A DNA stretch of 64,000 bases from Salmonirosea aquatica (GCF_009296315.1 NZ_WHLY01000002.1:4066501-4130500), one strand, 5' to 3'. Shown: positions 48,101 through 56,411, counted from the stretch's first letter. A program made the numbers and translations. Notes: generated by a model not told the origin, from the sequence alone.

Positions 48101-48234
48101 GGCATCCCTTGCCCATTTTCGTCAGTCACCGTACCCGAAACCCCCTTCATTTGTGCCAACAGAAGAAAAGGGGTGAGCAGTAAGATACAGAGTAGCATGA
48201 AGCGATGGAAATTGTAGAATTTTGATTGTCTCAT
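45148..48234 (-). CDS. SusC/RagA TonB-dependent transporter (low-G+C pair)
   Basis: 1028 residues. Signal peptide to about 27, carboxypeptidase-like regulatory domain (about 30-110, VSGTVTDENGQGMPGVSIVV), TonB-box region NEIVVVGYGEQKKSD, plug (about 120-235, LYVVDGIPLISGGI), barrel ending INIEF. No STN domain. A+T content is well above the neighbours and the genome word GGTACC is scarce, suggesting acquisition by transfer. It lies between the pectin operon and the PL10 lyase, so pectin or a related glycan is the likely substrate, but the sequence alone does not show this. Confidence 0.92.
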   Translation of the reverse strand: MRQSKFYNFHRFMLLCILLLTPFLLLAQMKGVSGTVTDENGQGMPGVSIVVKGTTRGVQTDVDGKYTIQAEAGEVLKYSFIGYKNAEVQVGSQAVYNIVLESETALLNEIVVVGYGEQKKSDVTGSIVSVSSEQLNERPVANALQGLQGRAAGVDISSNERPGQLGSINIRGVRSLTASNSPLYVVDGIPLISGGIDNINPNDIESIDVLKDASATAIYGSRGANGVVIITTKRGKNGKFTLSLNSAVTTETLQNRSQLMNAAEYIEYRRWAKYYSNPAVFPRGDQPTQTNDFTIFLGSSDPSAWNNILKGWAGGTWDASKVETTDWVDIVTQTAITQQHTLSASGGTEKMKAYGSFGYLSNQGTIVGQGYNRYTGKVSVDIKATNWLNFGGSLSTTYGVNEYGQSTVGRNSLVNTAGLYESARAIFAYTVPYDADGNRVEFPGGDIAVKTVVDEAMYSQDQRVNIRAFGSLYSEINFGSFAKFLEGLKYRMNFGPDLSTNRDGVFLDSKSVVRAGSSYASLAKEQSLSYTLDNILYYNKVFNKHQIGITALQTQTQYRFESSSMGADNIPFSSQKWNALSTSNLALSSWNSGLVERQLRSYMGRVNYDFDGRFLVTVSGRYDGASQLSAGHKWAFFPSTALGWRLDRENFFSGMNWINLLKLRAGVGVTGNAAIDPYSTKGGLSPLFYPFNATLGAGVANSSTMANQDLTWEKTKQYNFGTDFILFGKRISGSLDYYTSQTTDLLLKKTIPSVTGFIDTYANVGKTASQGIDLTLNTLNISKGGFEWNTTFNGSWQDNHIITLANGPQDDINNGWFINQSQSVIYGYESNGIWQESDAEEMAKFNANGHNFSAGNARPVDQNGDYKIDANNDRVIIGSTIPKFLLGLTNSFDYKGISLSIFLYGRMGYYYDTGGEGLTGRFNQRLVDYYTINNTNSDYQKPIYTEASGDPFYPILGYRSGSFLKIRNISLGYSIPDKISKSIGLSHSRIYVQALNPGMVFNKVDWIDLDLRSSAWNRGFTAGINIEF

Positions 48235-48703
48235 AAAATTGCATATTTAAAATAGTAATCTTTTTGAAAGTATTTGTGATCAATATAATTGTCCGACAGG
48301 CCAGAGTTTGCATCCTAAAAAAGTCGAAGGAACAAAATAATAATTGATATTTTAGCTATAATCTCGGTAATAGAAATTGCTAATTATTCCGCAATGAACA
48401 TTATTTTATTGTTTAATTTAACAAGATCAGTCCTGCCAATAAACCGATGTAGATCTGGTATTTTATATCTAATTTTTTTAAGCCGTATTTTCATCAGCTA
48501 CTATTTATTTTACCAGCCAATTTTTAATCATAATCCTTAATCGGTGTGCAGGTATACTAGATTTTTATCACGATTTCTGCTTCATTCCAACCAGTATAGG
48601 TGTCTCGCTTTTTTGAAATATATCGGCCAAAAGGATAAAATCAACACGCTTATCAACTCTTGGTAAGGGTCAATTATTTCTTACTTTATCGCTATTTATC
48701 AAT
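48235..48703 (-). other. Leader region of the second susC gene
   Basis: AT-rich, no convincing gene. It would be a leader of about 460 nt from the predicted promoter. A 72-codon frame starting at 48660 on the plus strand crosses the palindrome and is not credible. Confidence 0.5.
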
Positions 48704-48735
48704 GCAAGATAGACCTCGTTATTTTATTTTGTCAA
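48704..48735 (-). promoter_or_regulatory. Predicted promoter of the second susC gene
   Basis: On the minus strand TTGAC (48731-48735) is followed after 21 bp by TATCTTGC (48704-48711), close to the Bacteroidota pattern TTG-N(19-21)-TAnnTTTG. It lies immediately downstream of the palindrome at 48746, as in the pectin susC promoter. Confidence 0.55.
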
Positions 48736-48745
48736 GATTTAATTG

Positions 48746-48803
48746 GCTTTTTTTACGCAATCGTTGCCGGGATCGATCCCGGCAACGATTGCGTAAAAAA
48801 AGC
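48746..48803. repeat. Perfect 58-bp palindrome, copy 2
   Basis: Contains the same 56 bp as 42807-42862 plus one further base pair at each end. It sits between the predicted promoter of the second susC gene (leftward) and the PL10 lyase gene (rightward, ATG 169 bp away), so it could serve both directions. Confidence 0.95.
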
Positions 48804-48971
48804 TGGTTCATGTGTTGGAAGCTAGCTCTCCTCTGCCAAACTTTAATCCTCGCTTTACCTGCGATCACAATATTTTGAAGATCAAACGGATGTTTTTTTT
48901 CGAATCAATTCAGGAAATATTGGATAGCCAGACACAAAACTGTGGGTTGTTAGCCGACAAAAAATAGGGTG

Positions 48972-50057
48972 ATGAAATTATTAAATACAACATCAATGAC
49001 TCGCTGGAAGAGGCATAGTAGTATGTTCCTGTTTCTTTTTAGTATTTCTGTTTGGCATTTTTCCGCCGCTGGTTATACGCAGGAGACAATTGACCCGATT
49101 GCTGAACGAATGTTGCTATTCCAGCGCGACAATGGCGGATGGCCCCAACCGGGCGGTGACGCCATCGACTATTCTCTGCAACTCACACCAGAGCAGCAGC
49201 AGCTGCTGGTCCAGAACAAGGTACGGCTCGATGCTACCATCGATGACAAGGCCACTACTCATGAAATTAACTACCTGGTCAGCGCTTTCCAGAAAACACA
49301 AAACCCTGCCTACCTTCAGTCAGCCGAACGGGGTATCCGGTACCTTCTGGCCGCCCAGCAAGCCAGCGGTGGCTGGGCGCAGTTTTATCCGGATTCGAGC
49401 GGCTACCGCAAGCAGATTACCTACAACGATAACGCCATGATTGACGTACTGTGGGTGATGCGATACACCGCGGAGGGCACCAAAGGCTTCGACGCAGTCG
49501 ACAAAGCCCTTGTATTGCCAGCCCAACAGGCGGTGGAGCGTGGCATTGCCTGCATCCTGAATACGCAGTACATACAGAATGGTACCCGTACCGCCTGGTG
49601 CGCCCAACACGACCGGATCACCCTGTTGCCTACCCATGCCCGAAAGTTTGAGCTGCCATCGTTGAGCGGAGGTGAAAGCGTGGGAATCCTGAGGTTTTTG
49701 ATGAGCCTTGAAAATCCGTCACCCGCAGTGAAAGAAGCCGTTCGGGCGGGGGTAGCCTGGCTCGATTCGGTACGGCTGACGGGTATTGCTACCAAAATCG
49801 TTAGCGCCCCGCAACTACCGAGAGGGAAGGATATGGTGGTAGTAGCTGATTCCAACTCGACCCTGTGGGCGCGTTTTTACGAACTCGATACCAACCGGCC
49901 GTTTTTTTGTGGGCGCGATGGTATCAAAAAATACAGCCTGGCAGAAATCGATCCCGAACGCCGGACGGGCTATGCCTGGTATGGTACCTGGCCCGCCCAA
50001 TTGCTGGCCCGAGAATATCCGAAATGGCTGAAGAAATGGGATGGATCAATGCGATGA
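48972..50057 (+). CDS. Pectate lyase, PL10
   Basis: 361 residues from the ATG at 48972; a GTG 3 bp upstream is also in frame. The signal peptide ends near the AAGYTQ region. The alpha/alpha toroid shows the PL10 words FQRDNGGWPQ, DDKATTHEINYL, GGWAQFYPD, TYNDNAMID, TAWCAQHD and the C-terminal GYAWYGTWP. PL10 enzymes cleave de-esterified polygalacturonate by beta-elimination with calcium. It faces away from the second susC gene across the palindrome and meets the LacI gene tail to tail with a 26-bp gap. Confidence 0.92.
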   Translation: MKLLNTTSMTRWKRHSSMFLFLFSISVWHFSAAGYTQETIDPIAERMLLFQRDNGGWPQPGGDAIDYSLQLTPEQQQLLVQNKVRLDATIDDKATTHEINYLVSAFQKTQNPAYLQSAERGIRYLLAAQQASGGWAQFYPDSSGYRKQITYNDNAMIDVLWVMRYTAEGTKGFDAVDKALVLPAQQAVERGIACILNTQYIQNGTRTAWCAQHDRITLLPTHARKFELPSLSGGESVGILRFLMSLENPSPAVKEAVRAGVAWLDSVRLTGIATKIVSAPQLPRGKDMVVVADSNSTLWARFYELDTNRPFFCGRDGIKKYSLAEIDPERRTGYAWYGTWPAQLLAREYPKWLKKWDGSMR

Positions 50058-50083
50058 GCTATCGAAAATCGATTGACTGGGAG

Positions 50084-51094
50084 CTACGTCAACCGGGAAG
50101 AAGCCCGGACCACCAGCCGCGTAGGTATACTGATTCGGCCGACTCTGAGGGTATCGGCCTTCATTTCGATGAGGTCGATCAATTGCTGAGCGGCCATGCG
50201 GCCGATTTCCAACGCGGGCTGTTCGACCGCGCTGAGGGCTGGGTCCAGCAAATCAGCCACGGGGGTATTGGTAAAGCCTACGAGCGAAACGGTCTCTGGA
50301 ATGGCTATATTTCGCTTTTTCAGCGCGGCCAGACAACTAATGGCGAGCCGATCGCTGGCGGCTAAAAAGGCATCGGGGGCCTGGGTCAAAAGATCGTTGA
50401 TAACCGGCCCCACGTCGGTCTGTCCAAAGTCGGTGTAGCGGACCAGGTTTTCGTCATACCCCAGCCCGTACCGTTCGAGGGCAGCCCGGTAGCCGGCCAG
50501 GCGTTCCTGGGTGATGGAAATATACGAGGGTATGGTGATGTGCGCGATGCGTCGTCGTCCCGTTTCAATCAGGTGCTCGGTGGCGGCAAAAGCGCCGCCA
50601 AAGTTGTCGGAAGTGACACAGGGTACGTCCAGTTCGGCCGAAACGCGGTCGAATAGCACAATGGGTAGCTTCTTCTCCTGCAGGCTTTGCAAGAGCGACA
50701 CATCCGAGGTGCTGCTGGAAAGGGAGATAAGCAGACCATCGGCTTTACGGTCAATGGCCTGCCGCAAAGTCACCAGTTCACGTTCGTAGGATTCGTGGCT
50801 TTGGAAAATAAACACATAATAACCCCGGAGGTAAGCGGCGGCCTCGATGCCGTTGATGACCTCCGAGAAAAAGTTATTGGCAATTTGCGGAACGATCACC
50901 CCGATGATGCGACTGCGGTTTTCTTTCAGACTCCGTGCAATCTGATTAGGCCTATAGTTGAACTGTTTGGCATAATCGAGCACGAGCCTTTTAGTTTCCG
51001 GGCTGATTTCATAACTGTCCCGCAAAGCCCGTGAAACGGTCGATGTGGACAGATCCAGGGCGCGGGCAATATCTTTAATTGTGATTGAATCCAA
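50084..51094 (-). CDS. LacI-family transcriptional regulator
   Basis: 336 residues. The DNA-binding domain is at the extreme N-terminus (TIKDIARALDLSTSTVSRAL, 4-23), followed by a hinge region (NYRPNQIARSLKENRS) and a periplasmic-binding-like sensor domain (about 60-336). The only plausible start is a TTG at 51094, because an in-frame TAA lies 3 bp upstream of it. It is divergent from uxaB and convergent with the PL10 gene, so a role in galacturonate or pectin control is likely. Candidate targets are the spacer 51095-51295 and the two large palindromes. Confidence 0.9.
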   Translation of the reverse strand: MDSITIKDIARALDLSTSTVSRALRDSYEISPETKRLVLDYAKQFNYRPNQIARSLKENRSRIIGVIVPQIANNFFSEVINGIEAAAYLRGYYVFIFQSHESYERELVTLRQAIDRKADGLLISLSSSTSDVSLLQSLQEKKLPIVLFDRVSAELDVPCVTSDNFGGAFAATEHLIETGRRRIAHITIPSYISITQERLAGYRAALERYGLGYDENLVRYTDFGQTDVGPVINDLLTQAPDAFLAASDRLAISCLAALKKRNIAIPETVSLVGFTNTPVADLLDPALSAVEQPALEIGRMAAQQLIDLIEMKADTLRVGRISIPTRLVVRASSRLT

Positions 51095-51295
51095 TAGTTA
51101 GTCTCAGTCAGGTACAAAACTTAAATCAGCGTGACCGTTTCCAAAGAAAAGAACCGACAGTAAAACAATTACTTATTTTCTGATTCCCTGGTCACCAATC
51201 CGATGACGTTTGCGCGAATAAATTATGATACCTACCTATCCCGCTCACTTACTTGTGTGACGAGCATAATCACCTGACCCCCGTAACCATTCCCT
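51095..51295. promoter_or_regulatory. Divergent control region of the LacI gene and uxaB
   Basis: 201 bp. It includes GACGTTTGCGCG (51204-51215), which shares the ACG-TTGCG core with the half-site AACGATTGCG of the large palindromes, and GTGACCGTTTCCA (51131-51143). Both are weak candidate LacI sites. Confidence 0.3.
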
Positions 51296-52840
51296 ATGCC
51301 TTTTTCATCTGCCCAATTACTTCCTCTGCTTTCCGCCCAAACCGGTACCCTCGGGCTACAGCCCTTGCCGGAGCGGGTACTCCAGTTCGGAACGGGCGTG
51401 CTGCTGCGCGGATTGCCCGACTATTTGATCGATAAGGCCAATCGACGGGGTTTTTTCAATGGCCGCATCGTCGTTGTTAAATCGACCGAAGGGGGCGATC
51501 TCGAGGCCTTCCGTCGACAGGACAATCTCTATACGCTCTGTATCCGAGGCATCAGGGACAAACAACTTATCGAGGAAAACGTCGTCTGTTCAGCCATTAG
51601 CCGCGTGCTGTCGGCCAGCCAACAGTGGGACGAGGTGATGCGGGTAGCCACCAGTCCCGATCTGCAGATTGTGATTTCCAATACTACTGAGATAGGTATT
51701 CAGTTGGTGAATGAAGACATCCTACAGACCGTACCCCAGTCTTTTCCAGGCAAACTGCTGGCCGTACTTTACGCGCGGTACCAGGCGTTCGAGGGTGATC
51801 CTGCCAAAGGACTGGTGATCGTTCCGACGGAACTCCTGCCTGACAATGGTACCAAACTCGAAGCGATTCTGCTTGAACTTGCGCACCGCAACGGTCTGGA
51901 AGGCGAGTTTCTCGATTGGCTCGAAACGGCCAATATCTGCTGCAACTCCCTGGTAGACCGCATTGTGCCGGGTGAGCCGGAACCGGCGATGTATGAATCG
52001 CTGACGGCGCAACTAGGGTACCAGGACGACTTGATGACCATAGCGGAGGCGTACCGCCTGTGGGCTATTGAGGTACCCCCCCATGCGGACATGGAGCGGA
52101 TAAAGCAGGTACTGTCTTTCCATCAGGCTGATGAAAACGTTCGTATCCAGCCTGATATCAATCGCTTCCGTGAACTGAAAATTCGGTTGCTCAACGGTTC
52201 GCATACGCTGAGCTGTGGGTTGGCCTTTCTGTGTGGATTCGATACGGTCGGCGAAGCGATGGCCGACAAGCGAATGGCCGCATTTATCAGCGGGCTTCTG
52301 CTGGCCGAACTGATTCCGGGAATGCCGGACGTAGACGAAAAAGCAGCCCAACGGTTCGCGCTTCAGGTACTGGACCGATACCGGAATCCTTATATTGAAC
52401 ATCGCTGGCTGGATATCACGCTTCAGTACTCCATGAAGATGCAGCTTCGGAATGTGCAGACCCTTGTCAGGTATTATCAGAGGGAAAATATTGCCAGCCG
52501 GCCGGTCGGGTCGCGGTACATGGCCTTCGGTTTTGCGGGGTATCTGTTATTTATGCGGGCAACCACCCGGCAGGATGGTGTATTGTGCGGCGAACGGAAT
52601 GGTGAGAAGTACCCGATTCATGATTCACGAGCGCCCTATTTTGCCGATCTATGGGCCCGGCTGCCTCCCTCTGCCCTTACACAAACGGTCCTTCAAAACA
52701 CAAATCTTTGGGGACAGGATTTGAGCCTCCTACCCGGGTTTGCCGATGCTGTGACTGGCTACCTGACCCAACTGGTAGATCACGGAGCCCTGGCGACACT
52801 CGGCACCCAGTTTGTTCATTATGGAGTCGCAGCCAATTGA
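51296..52840 (+). CDS. uxaB: Tagaturonate reductase (altronate oxidoreductase)
   Basis: 514 residues, cytoplasmic. It belongs to the mannitol-dehydrogenase/UxaB family: N-terminal nucleotide-binding part (LPERVLQFGTGVLLRGLPDYLID, then GRIVVVKSTEGGD), the ISNTTEIGI box and the C-terminal helical domain with LNGSHTLSCGLAFLCG. It reduces D-tagaturonate to D-altronate with NADH. The isomerase that makes its substrate is encoded 102 bp downstream. The UxaA dehydratase is not in the window. Confidence 0.92.
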   Translation: MPFSSAQLLPLLSAQTGTLGLQPLPERVLQFGTGVLLRGLPDYLIDKANRRGFFNGRIVVVKSTEGGDLEAFRRQDNLYTLCIRGIRDKQLIEENVVCSAISRVLSASQQWDEVMRVATSPDLQIVISNTTEIGIQLVNEDILQTVPQSFPGKLLAVLYARYQAFEGDPAKGLVIVPTELLPDNGTKLEAILLELAHRNGLEGEFLDWLETANICCNSLVDRIVPGEPEPAMYESLTAQLGYQDDLMTIAEAYRLWAIEVPPHADMERIKQVLSFHQADENVRIQPDINRFRELKIRLLNGSHTLSCGLAFLCGFDTVGEAMADKRMAAFISGLLLAELIPGMPDVDEKAAQRFALQVLDRYRNPYIEHRWLDITLQYSMKMQLRNVQTLVRYYQRENIASRPVGSRYMAFGFAGYLLFMRATTRQDGVLCGERNGEKYPIHDSRAPYFADLWARLPPSALTQTVLQNTNLWGQDLSLLPGFADAVTGYLTQLVDHGALATLGTQFVHYGVAAN

Positions 52841-52942
52841 AAATACACCTCGAAAACTCCACTGGGCTCGTCCTCCTTTCTGTGAAGAAATAATAGTATA
52901 TAGAATTAAGAATAGCCTATTTTCCATCATCTCCCTATTCCA

Positions 52943-54388
52943 ATGAAAAAAACCTTTTTGAATGATGATTTTTTGCTGCAAACCGAAACGGCACAGCACC
53001 TCTATGAAACGTTTGCCAAACCAATGCCGATTATCGACTACCATTGCCATCTGCCTCCCACCCAGATTGCCGATGATCATACGTTTGACAACCTCACCCA
53101 AATCTGGCTCTATGGAGATCATTACAAATGGCGGGCCATGCGTACCAACGGCGTGGACGAAAAGTACTGTACGGGCAATCAACCGGATTTTGCCAAATTC
53201 CAAAAATGGGCCGAAACCGTACCCTATACCGTCCGGAATCCGCTCTACCACTGGACCCATCTCGAATTGCAGCGGTATTTTGGCATTACTGAAATACTGC
53301 ACGGCCAGAACGCCCGGCGTATTTACGATGCTTGCACCGAACAACTGCAATCACCCGATTTTTCGGTCAGAAACCTGCTGCGCCGGATGAATGTAGAGGC
53401 CGTCTGTACTACCGACGATCCGGTTGACTCACTGGAACACCACCAAAGGTTGTCGGACGATGGGTTTGAGATTGGGGTACTGCCTACTTTCCGGCCCGAT
53501 AAGGCCATGGCCGTAGAAGATGCGGCGGCTTTCAATGCGTATGTCGATCGGCTCGAAGAAGCCAGCAACGTAGCGATCGGTGGTTTTGACGATTTTATGA
53601 CAGCTCTGCGCCAGCGACACGATTATTTCGCGGAGATGGGCTGCAAGCTCTCCGATCATGGTTTGGAGCAGATTTACGCCGACGACTACACCGAAGCCGA
53701 AATCCATGCCATTTTTGACAAACTCCGGGCGAGCCAGCCGGGTACCGGAGGGGTATTGACCGGGGCGGAGGTACAGAAATTCAAATCGGCGATGCTGGTG
53801 TACCTGGCCGAGATGGATTGGGAAAAAGGCTGGACCCAGCAGTTTCATCTCGGTGCCCTGCGTAACAACAACTCGCGGATGCTGCGGCAACTCGGCCCCG
53901 ATACGGGCTGGGACAGTATCGGGGACTTTTCCCAGGCCCGCGCCTTGGCTCGTTTTCTTGACCGCCTGGATACGAATGACAAATTGGCGAAGACAATACT
54001 GTACAATCTGAATCCTGGTGATAATGAGCTGCTGGCTACCATGATCGGCAACTTCAATGACGGCTCCGTCGCGGGTAAGCTTCAGTTTGGATCGGGCTGG
54101 TGGTTTCTGGATCAGAAGGACGGCATGGAGCGGCAGCTGAACGCCCTGTCGAATATGGGGCTGCTAAGTCGGTTTGTGGGTATGTTGACTGACTCCCGTA
54201 GTTTTCTGAGCTACCCTCGTCACGAATATTTCCGCCGCATTATCTGCAACCTGTTCGGCAACGACATCGAAAACGGTGAACTCCCCGACGATCTTAATTG
54301 GATGGGGAAGGTCGTACAGAACATCTGCTATGGCAATGCCAAAGCCTATTTCGGTTTCAGCCCCCAGCCCGCTACCGTAGGTTTTTAA
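52943..54388 (+). CDS. uxaC: Uronate (glucuronate/galacturonate) isomerase
   Basis: 481 residues, the usual UxaC length. An amidohydrolase-like barrel with the HxH metal motif IIDYHCHLPP (near residues 30-39), QIADDHTFDNLTQIWLYGDHYKWRAMR, and the C-terminal YPRHEYFRRIICNLFG box. It isomerises D-galacturonate to D-tagaturonate (or glucuronate to fructuronate), feeding UxaB upstream. It is cytoplasmic and probably shares a transcript with uxaB and the two following esterase genes. Confidence 0.93.
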   Translation: MKKTFLNDDFLLQTETAQHLYETFAKPMPIIDYHCHLPPTQIADDHTFDNLTQIWLYGDHYKWRAMRTNGVDEKYCTGNQPDFAKFQKWAETVPYTVRNPLYHWTHLELQRYFGITEILHGQNARRIYDACTEQLQSPDFSVRNLLRRMNVEAVCTTDDPVDSLEHHQRLSDDGFEIGVLPTFRPDKAMAVEDAAAFNAYVDRLEEASNVAIGGFDDFMTALRQRHDYFAEMGCKLSDHGLEQIYADDYTEAEIHAIFDKLRASQPGTGGVLTGAEVQKFKSAMLVYLAEMDWEKGWTQQFHLGALRNNNSRMLRQLGPDTGWDSIGDFSQARALARFLDRLDTNDKLAKTILYNLNPGDNELLATMIGNFNDGSVAGKLQFGSGWWFLDQKDGMERQLNALSNMGLLSRFVGMLTDSRSFLSYPRHEYFRRIICNLFGNDIENGELPDDLNWMGKVVQNICYGNAKAYFGFSPQPATVGF

Positions 54389-54471
54389 TCTACTCGTTAG
54401 CCAGCATTGGCTTTATTAGCGGCATCTTTCAGAATCTGATGTACCCCTCATATACGCAAACCCTTGAACTC

Positions 54472-55233
54472 ATGACCCAATCTGCATTTTCCAGAAGTGT
54501 CGCCTGTGTTGGCTTATTCTTGCTGCTGGCCTTCACATTTCCGCCTGAAAAAATCACCGTGTACCTCATCGGTGATTCGACCATGTCGATCAAAGCCGAA
54601 AAAGCCTACCCCGAAACGGGCTGGGGAATGCCATTCGTTCATTTTTTTGATGAGCAGGTTACGGTCGATAACCGGGCGATGAACGGACGAAGTACCCGTA
54701 CCTTCATCGAAGAAAACCGCTGGCAGCCCGTAGCCGACCATCTGCACGAGGGCGATTACGTACTGATCCAGTTTGGGCATAATGATGAGGTAAGTACCAA
54801 AAAGAGCTATACTCCGGAGGTTGAATTTCGGCAAAACCTGGTTCGATTCATTGAGGAAAGCCGGGCAAAAAAAGCCCATCCCGTACTCATCACGCCCGTT
54901 GCCCGCCGCCAATTCGACGAAAAAGGGAAAATTCAGGAAACCCACGCGGTATATTCTGAACTCACGCGGGCAGTGGCGCGTGAAACTAACGTACCGCTTA
55001 TTGATCTGGATCGGCAGAGTCAGGAGCTGCTTCAAAGCTTCGGCCCCGAAACTTCAAAGTTGCTATTTCTGCAACTCGCACCGGGTGAGCATCCCAATTA
55101 CCCGAACGGTAAAGTAGACAATACGCATTTCAGCGAACTTGGCGCCCGAAAAATGGCACAGTTGGTGCTGGCTTCCATCAAAACGCTCAAATTGGATCTG
55201 GCCGACCACATCGTGCAGCCCAAAACCAACTAA
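54472..55233 (+). CDS. SGNH esterase, rhamnogalacturonan acetylesterase type (CE12)
   Basis: 253 residues from the ATG at 54472, which gives a signal peptide (FSRSVACVGLFLLLAF); longer frames overlap uxaC. SGNH blocks are present: GDSTMS with the nucleophile Ser, Gly in NRAMNGRSTRTF, Asn in QFGHNDE, and Asp/His in DNTHFSELGA. This set is typical of CE12 enzymes that remove acetyl groups from rhamnogalacturonan. It follows uxaC by 83 bp and fits the pectin locus. Confidence 0.87.
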   Translation: MTQSAFSRSVACVGLFLLLAFTFPPEKITVYLIGDSTMSIKAEKAYPETGWGMPFVHFFDEQVTVDNRAMNGRSTRTFIEENRWQPVADHLHEGDYVLIQFGHNDEVSTKKSYTPEVEFRQNLVRFIEESRAKKAHPVLITPVARRQFDEKGKIQETHAVYSELTRAVARETNVPLIDLDRQSQELLQSFGPETSKLLFLQLAPGEHPNYPNGKVDNTHFSELGARKMAQLVLASIKTLKLDLADHIVQPKTN

Positions 55234-55361
55234 GGCCATGTCAGGGCTTCTGATCTTTATCTAATTCGGCTGGCTCTAGGTACCGTTGCACAGGTACCCC
55301 CGGCCACCGTAACATAGGGCGACGGCGCATTAGATAGGAAGGCAAACAGAAATAAAAGTCA

Positions 55362-56345
55362 ATGAGAAAGACGATACTTTTGCTGGTAGGTACCCTGTTC
55401 GTTACGGCTACCTATGCGCAGCTAAGCCCCACCGGAGGGCGCGATACGAGCTTCACGGTTCGGAAGTCTTTTGTACAAGAAAAAAAACGGTACCCTGAAA
55501 TAACCTTGGCCGATTCCACCCTGCCGCCTGGGGTCAGGATTGACAAAAACATACCGTACAGTACTCCCATGCCTGGTCGGGATCTGGTTCTGGATGTATA
55601 TACCCCGCCACAAGGTACCCTCCGGTCCCGTCCGGCTATTCTGATGATTCACGGCGGTGGATGGCGATCGGGCGACCGCTCACACAATTACCCGCTGGCG
55701 GCGCAGTTGGCAGCCCGCGGGTTTGTGACCGTACCCATAGAGTACCGCCTGTCGACGGAAGCCCTGTACCCGGCTGCCGTACATGACCTGAAAGCGGCGG
55801 TTCGCTGGCTCCGTACCCATGCCACAACGTATGGCATCGACACGAGCCGGATTGCCGTATTGGGTTTTTCGGCGGGAGGGCAGTTGGCTGCCCTCATCGG
55901 CAGCACCAACCACAACCCGGCCTTCGAAGGGGTAGGGGACAATCCAAGCCCGACGAGTACGGTACAGGCGGTAGTCGATATTGATGGTATATTGGCATTC
56001 ATCCATCCCGAATCGGGCGAGGGTGATGATTTAAGGCATATATCGGCGGCTACGTACTGGTTTGGGTATAGCAAAACCGAAAAACCTGACTTGTGGCGGG
56101 AAGCTTCAGCCCTCACCCATGCCGATCGGAATATGCCTCCCATTCTGTTCATCAATAGCGGGGTAGATCGGATGCACGCCGGGCGGGACGACTTAATTAC
56201 GAGCTTGGACAAGCTAGGTATCTATTCAGAGGTACATGCCTTTCCCGACGCGCCCCACACTTTTTTGTTTTTCAATCCCTGGTTTTCTCCCACGGTCACC
56301 TACATCACTGACTTTCTGCACCGCGTTTTTAACGCTCACAAGTAG
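55362..56345 (+). CDS. Secreted alpha/beta hydrolase, carbohydrate-esterase (BD-FAE-like)
   Basis: 327 residues with a signal peptide ending at TYAQ (20). The HGGGW oxyanion motif, the nucleophile elbow GFSAGG, an Asp region near GVDRMHAGRDD and His in DAPHTFLFF form a complete triad. The layout matches acetyl-xylan/feruloyl esterase-like proteins (BD-FAE) often found in pectin and hemicellulose loci. It probably deacylates pectin or oligosaccharides; the exact acyl group is not shown. It closes the plus-strand uronate/esterase group. Confidence 0.82.
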   Translation: MRKTILLLVGTLFVTATYAQLSPTGGRDTSFTVRKSFVQEKKRYPEITLADSTLPPGVRIDKNIPYSTPMPGRDLVLDVYTPPQGTLRSRPAILMIHGGGWRSGDRSHNYPLAAQLAARGFVTVPIEYRLSTEALYPAAVHDLKAAVRWLRTHATTYGIDTSRIAVLGFSAGGQLAALIGSTNHNPAFEGVGDNPSPTSTVQAVVDIDGILAFIHPESGEGDDLRHISAATYWFGYSKTEKPDLWREASALTHADRNMPPILFINSGVDRMHAGRDDLITSLDKLGIYSEVHAFPDAPHTFLFFNPWFSPTVTYITDFLHRVFNAHK

Positions 56346-56411
56346 ATAGGTACCTTCCCGCAGAAAGCCACCGGGTAGGAAATCTCCTACGAATCTTGGA
56401 ACTCCTCACCA

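Noticed and set aside
48660-48878. 72-codon plus-strand frame upstream of the PL10 gene
   Set aside because: It runs straight through the perfect palindrome and the predicted promoter and looks like no protein family.
54298-54471. N-terminal extension of the CE12 esterase
   Set aside because: It overlaps the end of uxaC. The ATG at 54472 yields a good signal peptide.
56375-56390. Dyad GTAGGA/TCCTAC after the BD-FAE-like esterase as a terminator
   Set aside because: Stem of only 6 bp and no T-run behind it.
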